From Pirellulales bacterium (GTDB lineage: Bacteria > Planctomycetota > Planctomycetia > Pirellulales > Thermoguttaceae): a stretch of 64,000 bases of DNA. Both the position numbers and the translations under genes were made by a program. The number at the start of each line of letters is the position of its first letter. Position 1 is the stretch's first letter. The stretch is from positions 1 through 64,000 of the forward strand of contig JAFGFF010000118.1 of assembly GCA_016931075.1 (NCBI GenBank), in the 5' to 3' direction. The notes beneath the pieces were generated by a model, which saw nothing but the letters and a program-made list of their open reading frames with translations, was not told the origin of the DNA and ran no database searches. Shown here one piece after another: positions 43,829-53,423 of this stretch.

Positions 43829-45463
43829 CTAGAACGGGTCTTCCTTACCCGGTTCTTCCTTACCCGGCTCTTCCCCAAAGGGATTCAGCTTGCCGGGCTG
43901 ACCCTTGGGTTCTTCGTCGAAGGGATTCAGCTTGCCGGGTGGGGCCTCGGGAACTTCTTCCTTGAAAGGATTCGGTTTGGTGGGTGAACCTTCGGGTGCT
44001 TCCTTAAAGGGATCCGGCTTCTTTCCCGAGTCGTCGGGCGTCTGGGCTGCCGGGTGGCGATAGTCCAGCGGTTTTTCCAATCCGATTTCGTGCAGACACT
44101 GGATCAGTCCGGTCGGGGTGACGAGGTAGAGCCGGTCGTTCCAGATGTTGCGGAGTTTCAAGGGCAGTTTCTCGGTGGCGAGCGTGTCGACGTGGTCGCC
44201 CGTTTTGGCGTCCAGAACCAGGATCCGCCCGTCGGCGTCGGCCGCGTAAACATGATCCTTGCTGGCGGCGACGAACTCGGTCGGTCCACGCGTGAACCAG
44301 ACCTTGCTGCCGTTCTTCAGTTCCAGGGCATACATCCCGCCGAACTGCATCGCGACGTAAACGCGTTGGCCGATGGGCACCGGCGGTTGATCGACCGGCG
44401 AGCCCAACGGCTGTTTCCAAATCGGCACGCCGTTTCGCGCCGGGACGGCGAAGACCTTGCCGGCGGTCGAAACAGTCAGCAGCGTTCCTTCCGCCTTCGG
44501 GTCGGACGAGTTCGATGGCACGAACATCGGGTGTGCGACGATGCCGCCGACGGCGCTCAGATGAAACCGAACGACAAATTCCCGCTCTCGCTTGATATCA
44601 ATGAAGCCGACGAAGAGCCCTCGGGAGGTCGTCCAGGCAACATACTCGCCCAGCTTATCCTCACGTGTGATGACCGGCTGCGAAGTCACCCGTCCAAACG
44701 AGACACACGTCAGCGGCGCGAATTCCCACGCGGGAATTTCCGAGAGCAATCTCTCCTTCGGTGGGGCGTCGCCCTCCGGCTTCGGTTTGTCGGCAGCTAG
44801 CGGCACGATGGTCGACTTTTCTGGTTCACCACCGGGCGGCTCGGCCAGGCCCATCGGTCCGCCGGCCGGGCCCCGTTTCGGTGTGGCTGCCACGGCTTCC
44901 TTGGCTCGCTCGGACAAATCCTTCTCCTGGTCAAGGCGGAAAGCCATGACGCGCCCGTCGGCCATCGGGACGAACAGGCGGTGTGAATTGAGGGCTGGGC
45001 CGGCGACAGGCACACTCAGGGCACTGTCGCGGGCGCTGTCGCGCCGCACGGTCCGGCCGGTGCCCCGGTCGAGAAGGTACAGCACGCCTCCGTTGAACAC
45101 GGCCACCAACTCCTGGTTGGCGCCGATAAGTGTGTTGGGCTGTTGAGGCTTGCCCACCGTTCGGACCCAGAGGGTCTGCCCGGTCTCGGCGTCAAATGCA
45201 TGGACGGTCGCGGCGTCCGTCTGCACGAACAGCGTGTCGGGATACTTCCCGCTCTTCTCGACAAACTGGACGTGGGTGACTCGCGATCGTGAGGGATCCA
45301 GGCGTACCTGGGCAAACCAGGCCCGTTTCAAACCGTGCCGACCGGCTTCGGTGTGGGTTATGAGCGGGCTGCCCAGCGCGATTGACCCCAGGCCGCACAA
45401 AAGAGAAAGGGCAAAGAGCACGGAAGCCCGGAACACGGGCAGCGGATAACGGTGTCGCCTCAT
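43829..45463 (-). CDS. exported PQQ-like beta-propeller protein with NPF-repeat tail
   Basis: The protein has 544 residues. A signal peptide (about 1-31; VLFALSLLCGLGSIALG) precedes PQQ/BamB-like propeller blades such as [47 protein letters not shown] and RILVLDAKTGDHVDTL. A Pro/Gly/Lys insert lies at about 185-235. The C-terminal 60 residues repeat a motif: KPDPFKE, KPNPFKE, KLNPFDE, KLNPFGE, KEDPF. GGAGAG precedes the ATG. Propellers of this type scaffold outer-membrane assembly or bind quinone cofactors; enzyme residues were not recognised. The NPF tail is the unusual part. Confidence 0.8.
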   Translation of the reverse strand: MRRHRYPLPVFRASVLFALSLLCGLGSIALGSPLITHTEAGRHGLKRAWFAQVRLDPSRSRVTHVQFVEKSGKYPDTLFVQTDAATVHAFDAETGQTLWVRTVGKPQQPNTLIGANQELVAVFNGGVLYLLDRGTGRTVRRDSARDSALSVPVAGPALNSHRLFVPMADGRVMAFRLDQEKDLSERAKEAVAATPKRGPAGGPMGLAEPPGGEPEKSTIVPLAADKPKPEGDAPPKERLLSEIPAWEFAPLTCVSFGRVTSQPVITREDKLGEYVAWTTSRGLFVGFIDIKREREFVVRFHLSAVGGIVAHPMFVPSNSSDPKAEGTLLTVSTAGKVFAVPARNGVPIWKQPLGSPVDQPPVPIGQRVYVAMQFGGMYALELKNGSKVWFTRGPTEFVAASKDHVYAADADGRILVLDAKTGDHVDTLATEKLPLKLRNIWNDRLYLVTPTGLIQCLHEIGLEKPLDYRHPAAQTPDDSGKKPDPFKEAPEGSPTKPNPFKEEVPEAPPGKLNPFDEEPKGQPGKLNPFGEEPGKEEPGKEDPF

Positions 45464-46120
45464 GGAGCACTCTCCGGTGGGGTAGAACTGGGGCAGCGGT
45501 CTGTGGGACCAATGGATCCATCAACCGGCGTGACCGTGGCATGAACCGACGGGGGCCGACAGCCTACCAGGAATCCTCTTCTTCTTACGTTCTCGTGGCC
45601 TATCGACCCTTGTCTGCTCAAACAACGAGCGGCGCCTCGCGGGAACCCCGACCTCAGGTATTTCACGACGCCCGACTGTTCGGGAACTCTGCAATGGCCG
45701 ACAAACGCCGGCGGCATGGCCGGTTCTATGATAACCGCCCAGAGCCTGAAAAGCACGCCAAAAACCACAATCCGGCTGGCCTGGCACCAGATACCACGGG
45801 GAGGTGCGGTGCCGGGTAATGCGGGGATTCCACCCTGGCAGGGCCCATGGTGTGTGGCCAATCGAGTCCCAATCTGGTGGGAATGTCGCACGAAGCGGCA
45901 TGCCGATTCAAGGAGCACTCTTATCGGGGGGGGTCTGCCCATGATCATGCTTGCCTCATTATGCGACTGTGGCGACCCTCCCGCCCCCCGGTTGGCACTT
46001 CCGCAATCCGGCGGATTCACTTAGGATAAGCAGTTTTGCCACGTGGCCCGTGCGTACCGAAGGAAGGGCGTTCTGCTCGGTCCCGCGCGCTGAAGATTCG
46101 CGCCGCGTCTGGAGGAGTCA
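45464..46120. other. 657-bp divergent intergenic region, no gene recognised
   Basis: It separates the leftward propeller gene from the rightward 1,311-residue protein. Open frames on either strand lack family resemblance or ribosome binding sites. The end of the region holds the strong GGAGGAG site for the TTG start at 46121. Confidence 0.55.
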
Positions 46121-49100
46121 TTGAAGAAATCGCCTCGCCGCAGACCGTCCAATGACCAGGACCTGAAGGACATCCTGGGCTACCTGAACTTCTCGTCCGG
46201 AGCCGAGGATGTCAACTTCCTTGGGGCCGTGAATCGGTTGTTCGGTTCGGGGTGGTCTGTCCGCGCGCGCTCGGCCGGCGGGGCCAAACCGGCCTGGCGG
46301 GCGTTTCACGAAAAGCTTGTCGATGGCGCAAAGCAGCTACGGGGAGACTCCCAGGCGTTCGCTCAACTCGATCAGGCCGAAGCGGTGATCGGCCTGGTCT
46401 TCGAGCGGTTCCTGCCGGCTTACCGGGAGCATCACCGGGACTTGCTGTTCCACCAGACGGACGAGTCGCTCTATCGCGCGTTGTTTTTCGGCCGGGTGTT
46501 CGAGGCCGTGTTGGCTGAGGGCAAACCGTGGGACGAGCCCGAGCGGATCGTGCCCGGCGCGTTGCACCGATTGAACGACTTCGTTGGGCATCGGCCCGTC
46601 GCGGCGTTGGAAGGCCGCCAGACCATGCGGCCGTTCGACCACGAGGCGGTCCGGCCGGTTCCCCTGTGGATCCGTGGCGTCGGCGCAGAGTCGGGCGCCT
46701 ATGGCCAACTGATCGACAAGGCACTCGAGACGCTTCAAGAGACGACCCCCGAGTTGCTGCGTCAGGCCTACTTCGATTTTGACTTATTGGAAGAGTTGGC
46801 CTTCGATCCCCGGGCGTACGATTTCGACCATCCGGCCCACCGGCGTCCGAACTACCAGTTCGGCCAATGGGATCCCCACCGGATCGACAACCGGGGGTTC
46901 TACCGGCGTTTCGTCATTCCGCAACTCACGCTGGACGCGGTCCTCGATCGGATCGAGCATCGTGGGCGGTTGGCCAAACGCGAGGTCCTGGAAGAGGCGG
47001 CGACTGTCCTGGCCGGGATCATCCTGATGGGCTCGGGCATCAGCGGCCAAGGGCCGGAGACCCACGACTCGACCGTCACGCTGGCATCACTCTTGCCGCG
47101 GATCGCCGGATATCGCGACCGGTTTTATGAAGAACAGATCGGGCGGCTCACCGGGCGTCACGCCCAGCGGCTGCGGACCGAGGCCCAACGGCTGCACCAG
47201 CCTTTCGCCGGCGCGCGGCAGCATCTGAACCAGTTCCTCGGCCTGCAACGGGCCAGCCAGTTGCAACACGTCCATATCGCGCTGCTTTTCGCCCGGATGG
47301 GCTACCCCGATTCGGCCGCCCGGCACGCCGCCGTGGTCCCAGCCGCGTCGGCGCGGATGCTCTGCGAGATCGAATGCCGGCTGACGGCCGCTCATCGCCA
47401 TCTCGACGGCAACCAACTCGACGGCGCCGCGTCAGCCATCGCGCAAATTGAGGACCTGCTCCATCGGGCTATCGAGTGCGGGGCCATGATCGACCCGCGA
47501 AACATCCTCGGTCTGGACTGCCACTACCCGCTGTTCAACGCCATCGAGGACAGTTGTCACGACAGCCGGGCCGACGAGTTGATCGAACTGATGGAGGATC
47601 TGTTCGCCCTCTACGCACGGCTCGAGACCGAGGCGGCTGCCACGGGCGACGACGCTCTGAAACAGCGGCTCTCCGATTCGCTTCGGGCACTGGCCCAGTG
47701 GTGGGACCAGTTCGCCACCACCGAAGTCAGCGCGGTCGAAGGCATCTCCGGCCAGGAGGCCTGGGAGTCGGCCGAGCACGTCGCCGGATCGCTCGGCGCG
47801 TGGCGCAAGGCTGGTACGGCCGCCGGCGACGTCGCTTTCTGGCGACAGCACGTCGGGACGTTCACCTCGCCCAAGGCCTACGCCGTCGTGGTCGAAGCTC
47901 TGTTGAGCCAGCAGGACCTGGTGGCCGCGATGGCCCTTCTGATGCAGTGGCTCAGCGAGGCCGATTCGATCCCGCTGGTGCAAGGCCACTACTCCTTCCA
48001 CCGGCTGGCCATGCAGTGGCTCGACCGCCTGTGGCAGCCGGCCGGCGACGTGTCGACCGCCCGAGCGGTCCACCCCGAAGACCGTTGGACAATGACCCGG
48101 AAGTTCATGGACTACCTCGAGGCCGGCGGCGAGACGTACTGGGAGGTTCCGCGACTCGAACTGGCCGGGGCGACCGACAATGTAGCGTCGGAAACACCCG
48201 TTGAGCCGGAGACGGCCGACGACGATCTTTTCGAGGCGGCCTACGAAAGCGTCGTCTATCGCGACACGACCGACGACGGTTTCGAGGGAGAGGTGTTCGA
48301 GTCGGGTGACCCGACAACCGATTTCGAGCTGACTTCCGAAGCCGAGCGGATCAGCAAGCGTCTGGCTTTCCTGCGAATGTTGGCCCGGTTGTGGCGCCGC
48401 GCCGCGGCTGCGCTGGCCGCTGCCGACGGGAGCCAGGAGGACCGCGACGTTCTCGCGGCCTGGCTTGCGCAGGCCCGGTCCATTCGCTCGGGATTGCTCG
48501 CGCTGCTCGATTCGGTCCACCGCTATCCCATATCACCTCCCAGCGTCTCCGATCGATCGATGGTCGAGTTCGACCAGTGTCAGGCGATCAAGGAGATGCT
48601 TTTAGAGCGGATCAGCGCCGTGATCGTCGAGACGAGCGATGCCGCGAGATGGATCGCCGCCCGGGTCGACGACACGTCCGAAGACGGCAGACAAAAATGG
48701 GAGATGCTGGTTGGACGCGTCTTTCGGGCTCTCCATCAAGGAAACAAGAAGGCCGTTGGTGCGGACTGGTCGAAGATGCTCTCGGCCCTGAAAAGCCAGC
48801 CGCTGATCTATCTGCCCTTGGTCCGGGGAGGGCATCCGCGACGCATGACCGAATCTCGCGTGCTGCAGAACGCCTTGGGCGATCTGTTGGTCGGCCTCCC
48901 GCGGCTGGGGTTGCTCGTGGAGACCGGCCAGCTTCTGGAGACGATCCTGCAGATGGAGCGGCGGCATCCGATTGGCAGCGGCGGCGTCACCGAGTTCGAC
49001 CGCATGTTCGAGTTCGGCTTCAAGGCCATCATGCGGTGTCTCGTGGCGGCGGCTGGTCCCGGGGATACGGAAGATCTGATCGAGTCGATCCAAACGGTGG

Positions 49101-50056
49101 CCGATCCTCTAGTGCGGCTTTGGATTTCGCACAGCCGTGGCATTCGCTTTTCGCCATTGGAAATGGTCGACGACGAGGACGAATGGGAAGGCCTGCAGTG
49201 GTTCATTGCCGAGTACGGGGGCGATCTGTTCACCCAGCCGTTCATGACCTACGGCAACCTCCGGGCGATCATGCACCAGGGCCCCGAGGTTTTTCTCGAG
49301 TGGCTGGCCGAGAAACCTGACGCCGAGGAGGCGTTTCGCCTGGTAGCCGACTTGGACGGCCGGTTGCCCCGCGACCGGGCGGCCGCCTGGTTGGGCGTGA
49401 TTATCGAGACCGTGCTGGACAACTACAACGAGTACATGGACTATAACAGCTCGACCACGCAGTCCGATCATGGCGAGATGCTTTACACCCTGTTGGATTT
49501 CCTGCGACTGACAGGCAGCTACGACCGGGCGGCCTGGCACCTGCGCCCCATGGTCTGGGCCCACGAAGTCCTCACGCGTGAAGGCCACAGTGAAGCGGCC
49601 GCTCTGTGGCAAGAGGAATTCGTCGCCAACACGTCCGAACTGGCTGAGGAACACCTCCGCGAGATGCGTCATCTCGAGCGAACACATGGGATGCGGCTGC
49701 GGAGCGTCGAAGAGCGTCTGGGCCAGCGGTTCGTCCACCCATTGGAGATCGACCAGCTTCAGGCCCTGGTCAAGCCGGCAGTCGACGACGCCCAAGCTCA
49801 ACAACCATCCGAGGCATTCGCTCGACTCGAGGCGAATCTCGATGAACTGACCGCCGAGCCGGTGGGTGTCGGCTTCCTCGTGCCCGGCTGGCTTGAAGCA
49901 CTGGAGGACGAGGCCGATCGTTGCCACAATCGTTCGTTACAGGACGAAGAGCCCCCCGTGCCCGAGCCGCCTGTGCCCCAAGCCCGCATCTCTCTCTCCG
50001 AAGCCCGCCGCCTCATGCGCCGCTGGGACGACGAGATGCACGACATGTACCTCTGA
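46121..50056 (+). CDS. large unrecognised protein with TTG start
   Basis: The protein has 1,311 residues and no signal peptide or membrane helix, so it is probably cytoplasmic. TTG 46121 is preceded by CTGGAGGAGTCA, a strong site, and no later ATG has one. The sequence is almost all helical and rich in Ala, Leu, Arg, Glu. Recurrent amphipathic helices (for example DELIELMEDLFALYARLETEAAAT, SEADSIPLVQGHYSFHRLAMQWL, DYLEAGGETYWEVPRLELAG) suggest an alpha-solenoid. An acidic stretch lies at about 685-745. No catalytic motif was found. It may be a planctomycete-specific family; nothing in the neighbourhood indicates a role. Confidence 0.75.
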   Translation: MKKSPRRRPSNDQDLKDILGYLNFSSGAEDVNFLGAVNRLFGSGWSVRARSAGGAKPAWRAFHEKLVDGAKQLRGDSQAFAQLDQAEAVIGLVFERFLPAYREHHRDLLFHQTDESLYRALFFGRVFEAVLAEGKPWDEPERIVPGALHRLNDFVGHRPVAALEGRQTMRPFDHEAVRPVPLWIRGVGAESGAYGQLIDKALETLQETTPELLRQAYFDFDLLEELAFDPRAYDFDHPAHRRPNYQFGQWDPHRIDNRGFYRRFVIPQLTLDAVLDRIEHRGRLAKREVLEEAATVLAGIILMGSGISGQGPETHDSTVTLASLLPRIAGYRDRFYEEQIGRLTGRHAQRLRTEAQRLHQPFAGARQHLNQFLGLQRASQLQHVHIALLFARMGYPDSAARHAAVVPAASARMLCEIECRLTAAHRHLDGNQLDGAASAIAQIEDLLHRAIECGAMIDPRNILGLDCHYPLFNAIEDSCHDSRADELIELMEDLFALYARLETEAAATGDDALKQRLSDSLRALAQWWDQFATTEVSAVEGISGQEAWESAEHVAGSLGAWRKAGTAAGDVAFWRQHVGTFTSPKAYAVVVEALLSQQDLVAAMALLMQWLSEADSIPLVQGHYSFHRLAMQWLDRLWQPAGDVSTARAVHPEDRWTMTRKFMDYLEAGGETYWEVPRLELAGATDNVASETPVEPETADDDLFEAAYESVVYRDTTDDGFEGEVFESGDPTTDFELTSEAERISKRLAFLRMLARLWRRAAAALAAADGSQEDRDVLAAWLAQARSIRSGLLALLDSVHRYPISPPSVSDRSMVEFDQCQAIKEMLLERISAVIVETSDAARWIAARVDDTSEDGRQKWEMLVGRVFRALHQGNKKAVGADWSKMLSALKSQPLIYLPLVRGGHPRRMTESRVLQNALGDLLVGLPRLGLLVETGQLLETILQMERRHPIGSGGVTEFDRMFEFGFKAIMRCLVAAAGPGDTEDLIESIQTVADPLVRLWISHSRGIRFSPLEMVDDEDEWEGLQWFIAEYGGDLFTQPFMTYGNLRAIMHQGPEVFLEWLAEKPDAEEAFRLVADLDGRLPRDRAAAWLGVIIETVLDNYNEYMDYNSSTTQSDHGEMLYTLLDFLRLTGSYDRAAWHLRPMVWAHEVLTREGHSEAAALWQEEFVANTSELAEEHLREMRHLERTHGMRLRSVEERLGQRFVHPLEIDQLQALVKPAVDDAQAQQPSEAFARLEANLDELTAEPVGVGFLVPGWLEALEDEADRCHNRSLQDEEPPVPEPPVPQARISLSEARRLMRRWDDEMHDMYL

Positions 50057-50076
50057 ACCGCTGCAACACCGATGGT

Positions 50077-50883
50077 TCAAACCCGAGCCGAAATCCACGT
50101 TACGATCTCGGCAATGATTTGCTCTCTCTCCGGCTCGCCCAACAGGTCGTGATAGAGCCCGTTGTGGAGTTTCAGTGTTTTGTCCATCGAACCGGCTCGA
50201 TCGGCCAGGGCGCGGCTCCCCCCGCAATCGACGATCGCGTCGCCCGTGCCGTGCAGGATCAACAGCGGAACGCGGACCGACTCCATGTCCTGCTCGACGG
50301 CCGCGGCTGCGTCGAGAATCTCGGCCCCGATGCGGACCGGGAACGCTCCGTGATGGACCAACGGGTCGTCGCGGAACCGCTGCACGTTGTCCGGATCGCG
50401 AGAGAGCCTGCCCGTGCCCAGCCGCAGCACTCGCAGCCGCGGAAACCACCGGCTCATCAGCCCCGCAATCCGCCGCAGCAGCGGGAACAGATTCGGCGCG
50501 ATCCGCAACGCCGCCGCGCTAAGCACCAGCCCTCGCACTGGCAGCCGGTTTTCGATTGCCAGTTGCACCAGAATCGTCCCGCCCATGCTATGCCCCAGCG
50601 CGAACACCGGCCTGCCCGGCTCCCGCCCAATCACACTCTCGAAATACCCGGCCACGTCGTCCAGATATTCCTCAAACCGTTCCACCCACACCCTCTCGCC
50701 CGGGCTGCGCCCATGTCCTTTCAAATCCGGCGCGTACACGGCCCACCCCGCCCTCACAAACGCCTCCGCTACATGTCCAAACCGCCCCCCATGTTCCGTG
50801 AACCCGTGCACAATTACCACAACCGCACTCGCTTCCCCTTGCGGCCGCCACTCCCGCTCGACCATCGTGATCGGTTCAGTCAT
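50077..50883 (-). CDS. alpha/beta hydrolase, monoacylglycerol-lipase-like
   Basis: The protein has 268 residues. The oxyanion region is VVVIVHGFTEHGGRF, the nucleophile elbow GHSMGG (Ser), the acid in LHGTGDAIVD and the His in GLYHDLLGE. YAPDLKGHGRS is typical of MGLL/lysophospholipase-type (PldB-like) enzymes, which hydrolyse monoacylglycerols or lysophospholipids. The start at ATG 50883 is the first with family resemblance; the frame extends 27 residues further upstream through less plausible sequence. It is convergent with the 1,311-residue protein gene. Confidence 0.88.
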   Translation of the reverse strand: MTEPITMVEREWRPQGEASAVVVIVHGFTEHGGRFGHVAEAFVRAGWAVYAPDLKGHGRSPGERVWVERFEEYLDDVAGYFESVIGREPGRPVFALGHSMGGTILVQLAIENRLPVRGLVLSAAALRIAPNLFPLLRRIAGLMSRWFPRLRVLRLGTGRLSRDPDNVQRFRDDPLVHHGAFPVRIGAEILDAAAAVEQDMESVRVPLLILHGTGDAIVDCGGSRALADRAGSMDKTLKLHNGLYHDLLGEPEREQIIAEIVTWISARV

Positions 50884-51013
50884 TACCAACGCCTCGAATC
50901 TATCGTCATCCCAAAAATCCCCCCTCTCCTTCCCCCTTCTCCACCCGACCGTGAATATTACCAAAAAATGGGGGGTAATGACGTCTTCCCACCCGAATCC
51001 TGAGTCCCGAGTC

Positions 51014-51268
51014 CTACCACCTTTCCTCGATCCAGCCGAGGGTCTGACCGACCGAGACGGGCTGATCGGTCTCGACGAGTTTCTCGACCAGGGCTCCGTC
51101 GACGGGCGAGGGGAGATCGACCACCAGCGGACCGGCGGTTACTTCGGCGACCGGTTGGCCCCGGTCGATCCGGCAGCCCGGCTTGACCAGCCAGAGACTC
51201 AGCCGGGCGGGCGTCTGGTCCAGACCCAATTCGGGCACGCGCAGCGGGTGGCGAGGCGGGGCATCCAT
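51014..51268 (-). CDS. small biotinyl/lipoyl-like domain without the modifiable lysine
   Basis: The protein has 84 residues and starts 16 nt after fabF on the same strand. It has the biotinyl/lipoyl-domain layout: VPELGLDQ, WLVKPGCRIDRGQPVAEV, LPSPVDGALVEKLVETDQPVSVGQTLGWIE. In the usual position of the hairpin lysine (ETDKA) it reads EVTAGPL, so the lysine is replaced by proline. It could be a degenerate carrier domain or a docking module near fatty-acid synthesis; it cannot carry lipoate or biotin at that position. Context suggests cotranscription with fabF. Confidence 0.75.
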   Translation of the reverse strand: MDAPPRHPLRVPELGLDQTPARLSLWLVKPGCRIDRGQPVAEVTAGPLVVDLPSPVDGALVEKLVETDQPVSVGQTLGWIEERW

Positions 51269-51284
51269 GGGACGAGGCGATGCG

Positions 51285-52532
51285 TCAGTCGCCGTTGCGA
51301 AGGGTCCCGGCGACCAGCGAGGCGTTGTGGCCGCCGAAGCCGAAACTGTTGGACATGACGACCGACATCTTGCGTTGGCGAGCTTCGTTGGGCGTGTAGT
51401 CCAAGTCGCACTCAGGGTCGGGCGTCTCGTAGTTGATCGTCGGCGGGACGATTCCGTTGCGCAAAGCCATGATCGACAGGACCAGTTCGACGCCGCCGCT
51501 GGCGCCCAGCAGGTGGCCCAACTGACTCTTCGTGCTCGAGATGGCGACCTCGTGCGCGTGAGGGCCGAAGATCGTCTTGATGGCTTTTGTCTCCGCCTTA
51601 TCGCCCAAGGGCGTGCTCGTGCCGTGGGTGTTGATGTAGTCGATGTCCCGTGGATTGAGCTTGGCGTCGGCCAGGGCCAGTTCCATGGCCTTGGCGGCGC
51701 CGACGCCGTTTTCGTCGGGTTGGGTGATGTGGCTGCCGTCGGCGCTGGCCCCGCAGCCGAGCATCTCGGCCAGGATCGTGGCCCCGCGATTTCGGGCGTG
51801 CTCGTATTCCTCGAGAACCACTGCCCCGGCGCCTTCGGCCATGACAAACCCGTCACGATCCAAGTCGAACGGCCGGCTTCCTCGCTGCGGGTCGTCGTTG
51901 CGTTCCGACAGGGCCCTCATCTTGGCGAATCCGGCGATGGCCATGGGCGTCAGGGCGGCCTCGCTGCCGCCGGTGATCATGACGTCGGCCGTGCCGTAGC
52001 GGATGGCCGTCACGGCGTCGGCGATCGCGTTGGCCGCGCTGGCGCAGGCGGTCGAAACGGCCGTGTTGAGCCCCTTCAGGCCGAACCAGATCGAAATCTG
52101 GCCGCTGGCCGCGTTGACCATGAGCTTGGGGATCGTGAACGGGGAGACCTTTTCCGGCCCCCGCTCGAGAAGCTTGCCGTGCTGGGTTTCGATCTCGTTG
52201 AGGCCCCCGATGCCCGAGCCGACGATCACGCCGCACCGGAACGGGTCCTCCTTGGCGAAATCCAACCCGGCCTCTTGGACCGCGTCGACGGCGGCCACCA
52301 GGGCGAACTGACTGAACCGATCGAGCCGCTTGGCGTCCTTGGGAGACATGTAAGCGTCGATCGACCAGTCGGGAATCTCCCCGCCGAATCGAGCACGGAA
52401 CCGCGAGGCGTCGAACTGGGAAAACAGACGCACTCCGCTGTGACCTTCGCAAATGCGACGCCACAGCTCGTCCACCTTGCAGCCCAAGGCCGTGACCACA
52501 CCCATTCCGGTTACGACAACACGCCGTTTCAT
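51285..52532 (-). CDS. fabF: 3-oxoacyl-ACP synthase II
   Basis: The protein has 415 residues with the complete KAS II layout: KRRVVVTGMGVVTALG, catalytic Cys in STACASAANAI, the first His in INTHGTSTPLGD, the Lys in SSTKSQLGHLLGASGGVE with the second His, and the C-terminal NSFGFGGHNA. It condenses malonyl-ACP with acyl-ACP in fatty-acid elongation. It ends the rpmF-fabD-fabG-acpP-fabF run on the minus strand. The start is ATG 52532, which directly precedes the conserved KRRVVVTG. Confidence 0.95.
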   Translation of the reverse strand: MKRRVVVTGMGVVTALGCKVDELWRRICEGHSGVRLFSQFDASRFRARFGGEIPDWSIDAYMSPKDAKRLDRFSQFALVAAVDAVQEAGLDFAKEDPFRCGVIVGSGIGGLNEIETQHGKLLERGPEKVSPFTIPKLMVNAASGQISIWFGLKGLNTAVSTACASAANAIADAVTAIRYGTADVMITGGSEAALTPMAIAGFAKMRALSERNDDPQRGSRPFDLDRDGFVMAEGAGAVVLEEYEHARNRGATILAEMLGCGASADGSHITQPDENGVGAAKAMELALADAKLNPRDIDYINTHGTSTPLGDKAETKAIKTIFGPHAHEVAISSTKSQLGHLLGASGGVELVLSIMALRNGIVPPTINYETPDPECDLDYTPNEARQRKMSVVMSNSFGFGGHNASLVAGTLRNGD

Positions 52533-52924
52533 TCCAGTTCGCCGCAAACAGGGGTTTTATACCGATTCTAACGTGATCCTGCACTCGACCGCCTGTTTAC
52601 CCTGCGGGAAAACAGACTATTCTTTGCTCCGTGCCGCGCTATTTCAGATTAGAAAGCGTATGGTTCCGAGTTGATTCCACCGATCCTTCGGGCCGGCAGT
52701 GGCCGTGGTGCGGGTTGCCCGTCCGATCGCCGGGTGAAGACAACAAAGTCGACTGCCGAAGAGACAGCCAACCCAAATGCCTACGGCACTGCCCGTGGAC
52801 ATGGGACCGCGATCGACACGACCGGGGGGGACTGGCGGGCGAGGCGGCCTTGCCTTGATACCATGCACCGCGCAGAAAGACCCGGCGCGACGCGGCCCGG
52901 ACGGGTCGAGTCGCCGTGGGCCTG
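52533..52924. other. 392-bp gap between acpP and fabF with a hairpin
   Basis: No gene was seen. A hairpin at 52593-52615 has CTGTTT / AAACAG and CCC / GGG around TGC with one A-A mismatch; it lies about 60 nt before fabF and may be a leader or terminator element. The length is large for genes of one pathway, so fabF may have its own promoter here. Confidence 0.4.
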
Positions 52925-53179
52925 CTAGGCCTCCTGCTCCTTCGCCTGGACGGTCTGTTCAATATGCTCGATCGCCTGGCCGACGGTCTGGATCTTCTCC
53001 GCCGCGTCGTCCGGGATATTGATGTCGAACTCTTCCTCGAGCTCCATGACCAACTCGACCGTGTCGAGCGAGTCGGCGCCCAGGTCGTTGACAAACGACG
53101 TCTCTCGGGTGATCTGATCCTTGCTGACGCCCAACTGCTCGGCGACGATGTTGGTTACTTTCTCTTCAACTGAGGCCAC
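52925..53179 (-). CDS. acpP: acyl carrier protein
   Basis: The protein has 84 residues and is acidic, four-helix ACP. The phosphopantetheine serine is S37 in GADSLD, followed by the typical [23 protein letters not shown]. It carries acyl chains for fatty-acid synthesis. The start is GTG 53179, since AGGAGG lies 8 nt upstream; the longer frame from 53221 adds 14 residues without family support. Confidence 0.95.
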   Translation of the reverse strand: MASVEEKVTNIVAEQLGVSKDQITRETSFVNDLGADSLDTVELVMELEEEFDINIPDDAAEKIQTVGQAIEHIEQTVQAKEQEA

Positions 53180-53316
53180 CTGACGGTCCTCCTGATAGTC
53201 CCATTCATAACGGAGGGGCAACCATCACCCCCCACCACATTATTTCACCGAATTGCCCGAAGAGGATGCAAATCCTACAACTTGCCTCGCCTTCTTGCAA
53301 CCCCACGAACCCTGAC

Positions 53317-53345
53317 TCTATAGCCGCTTTAAGCCCTCTTGTCCA
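53317..53345 (-). promoter_or_regulatory. predicted promoter for acpP
   Basis: Read on the minus strand, TGGACA (53340-53345) and TATAGA (53317-53322) are separated by exactly 17 nt, close to the housekeeping consensus. It lies in the 244-bp gap between fabG and acpP, about 135 nt before the acpP start, so acpP can be transcribed apart from fabG. Confidence 0.5.
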
Positions 53346-53423
53346 GATCGCCGGCCCACCCCGAAAACCGGCTATTTTCTATCGCTTTCCCACTCTCCCA
53401 AAACCCACTAAAACTTCCCCCGG

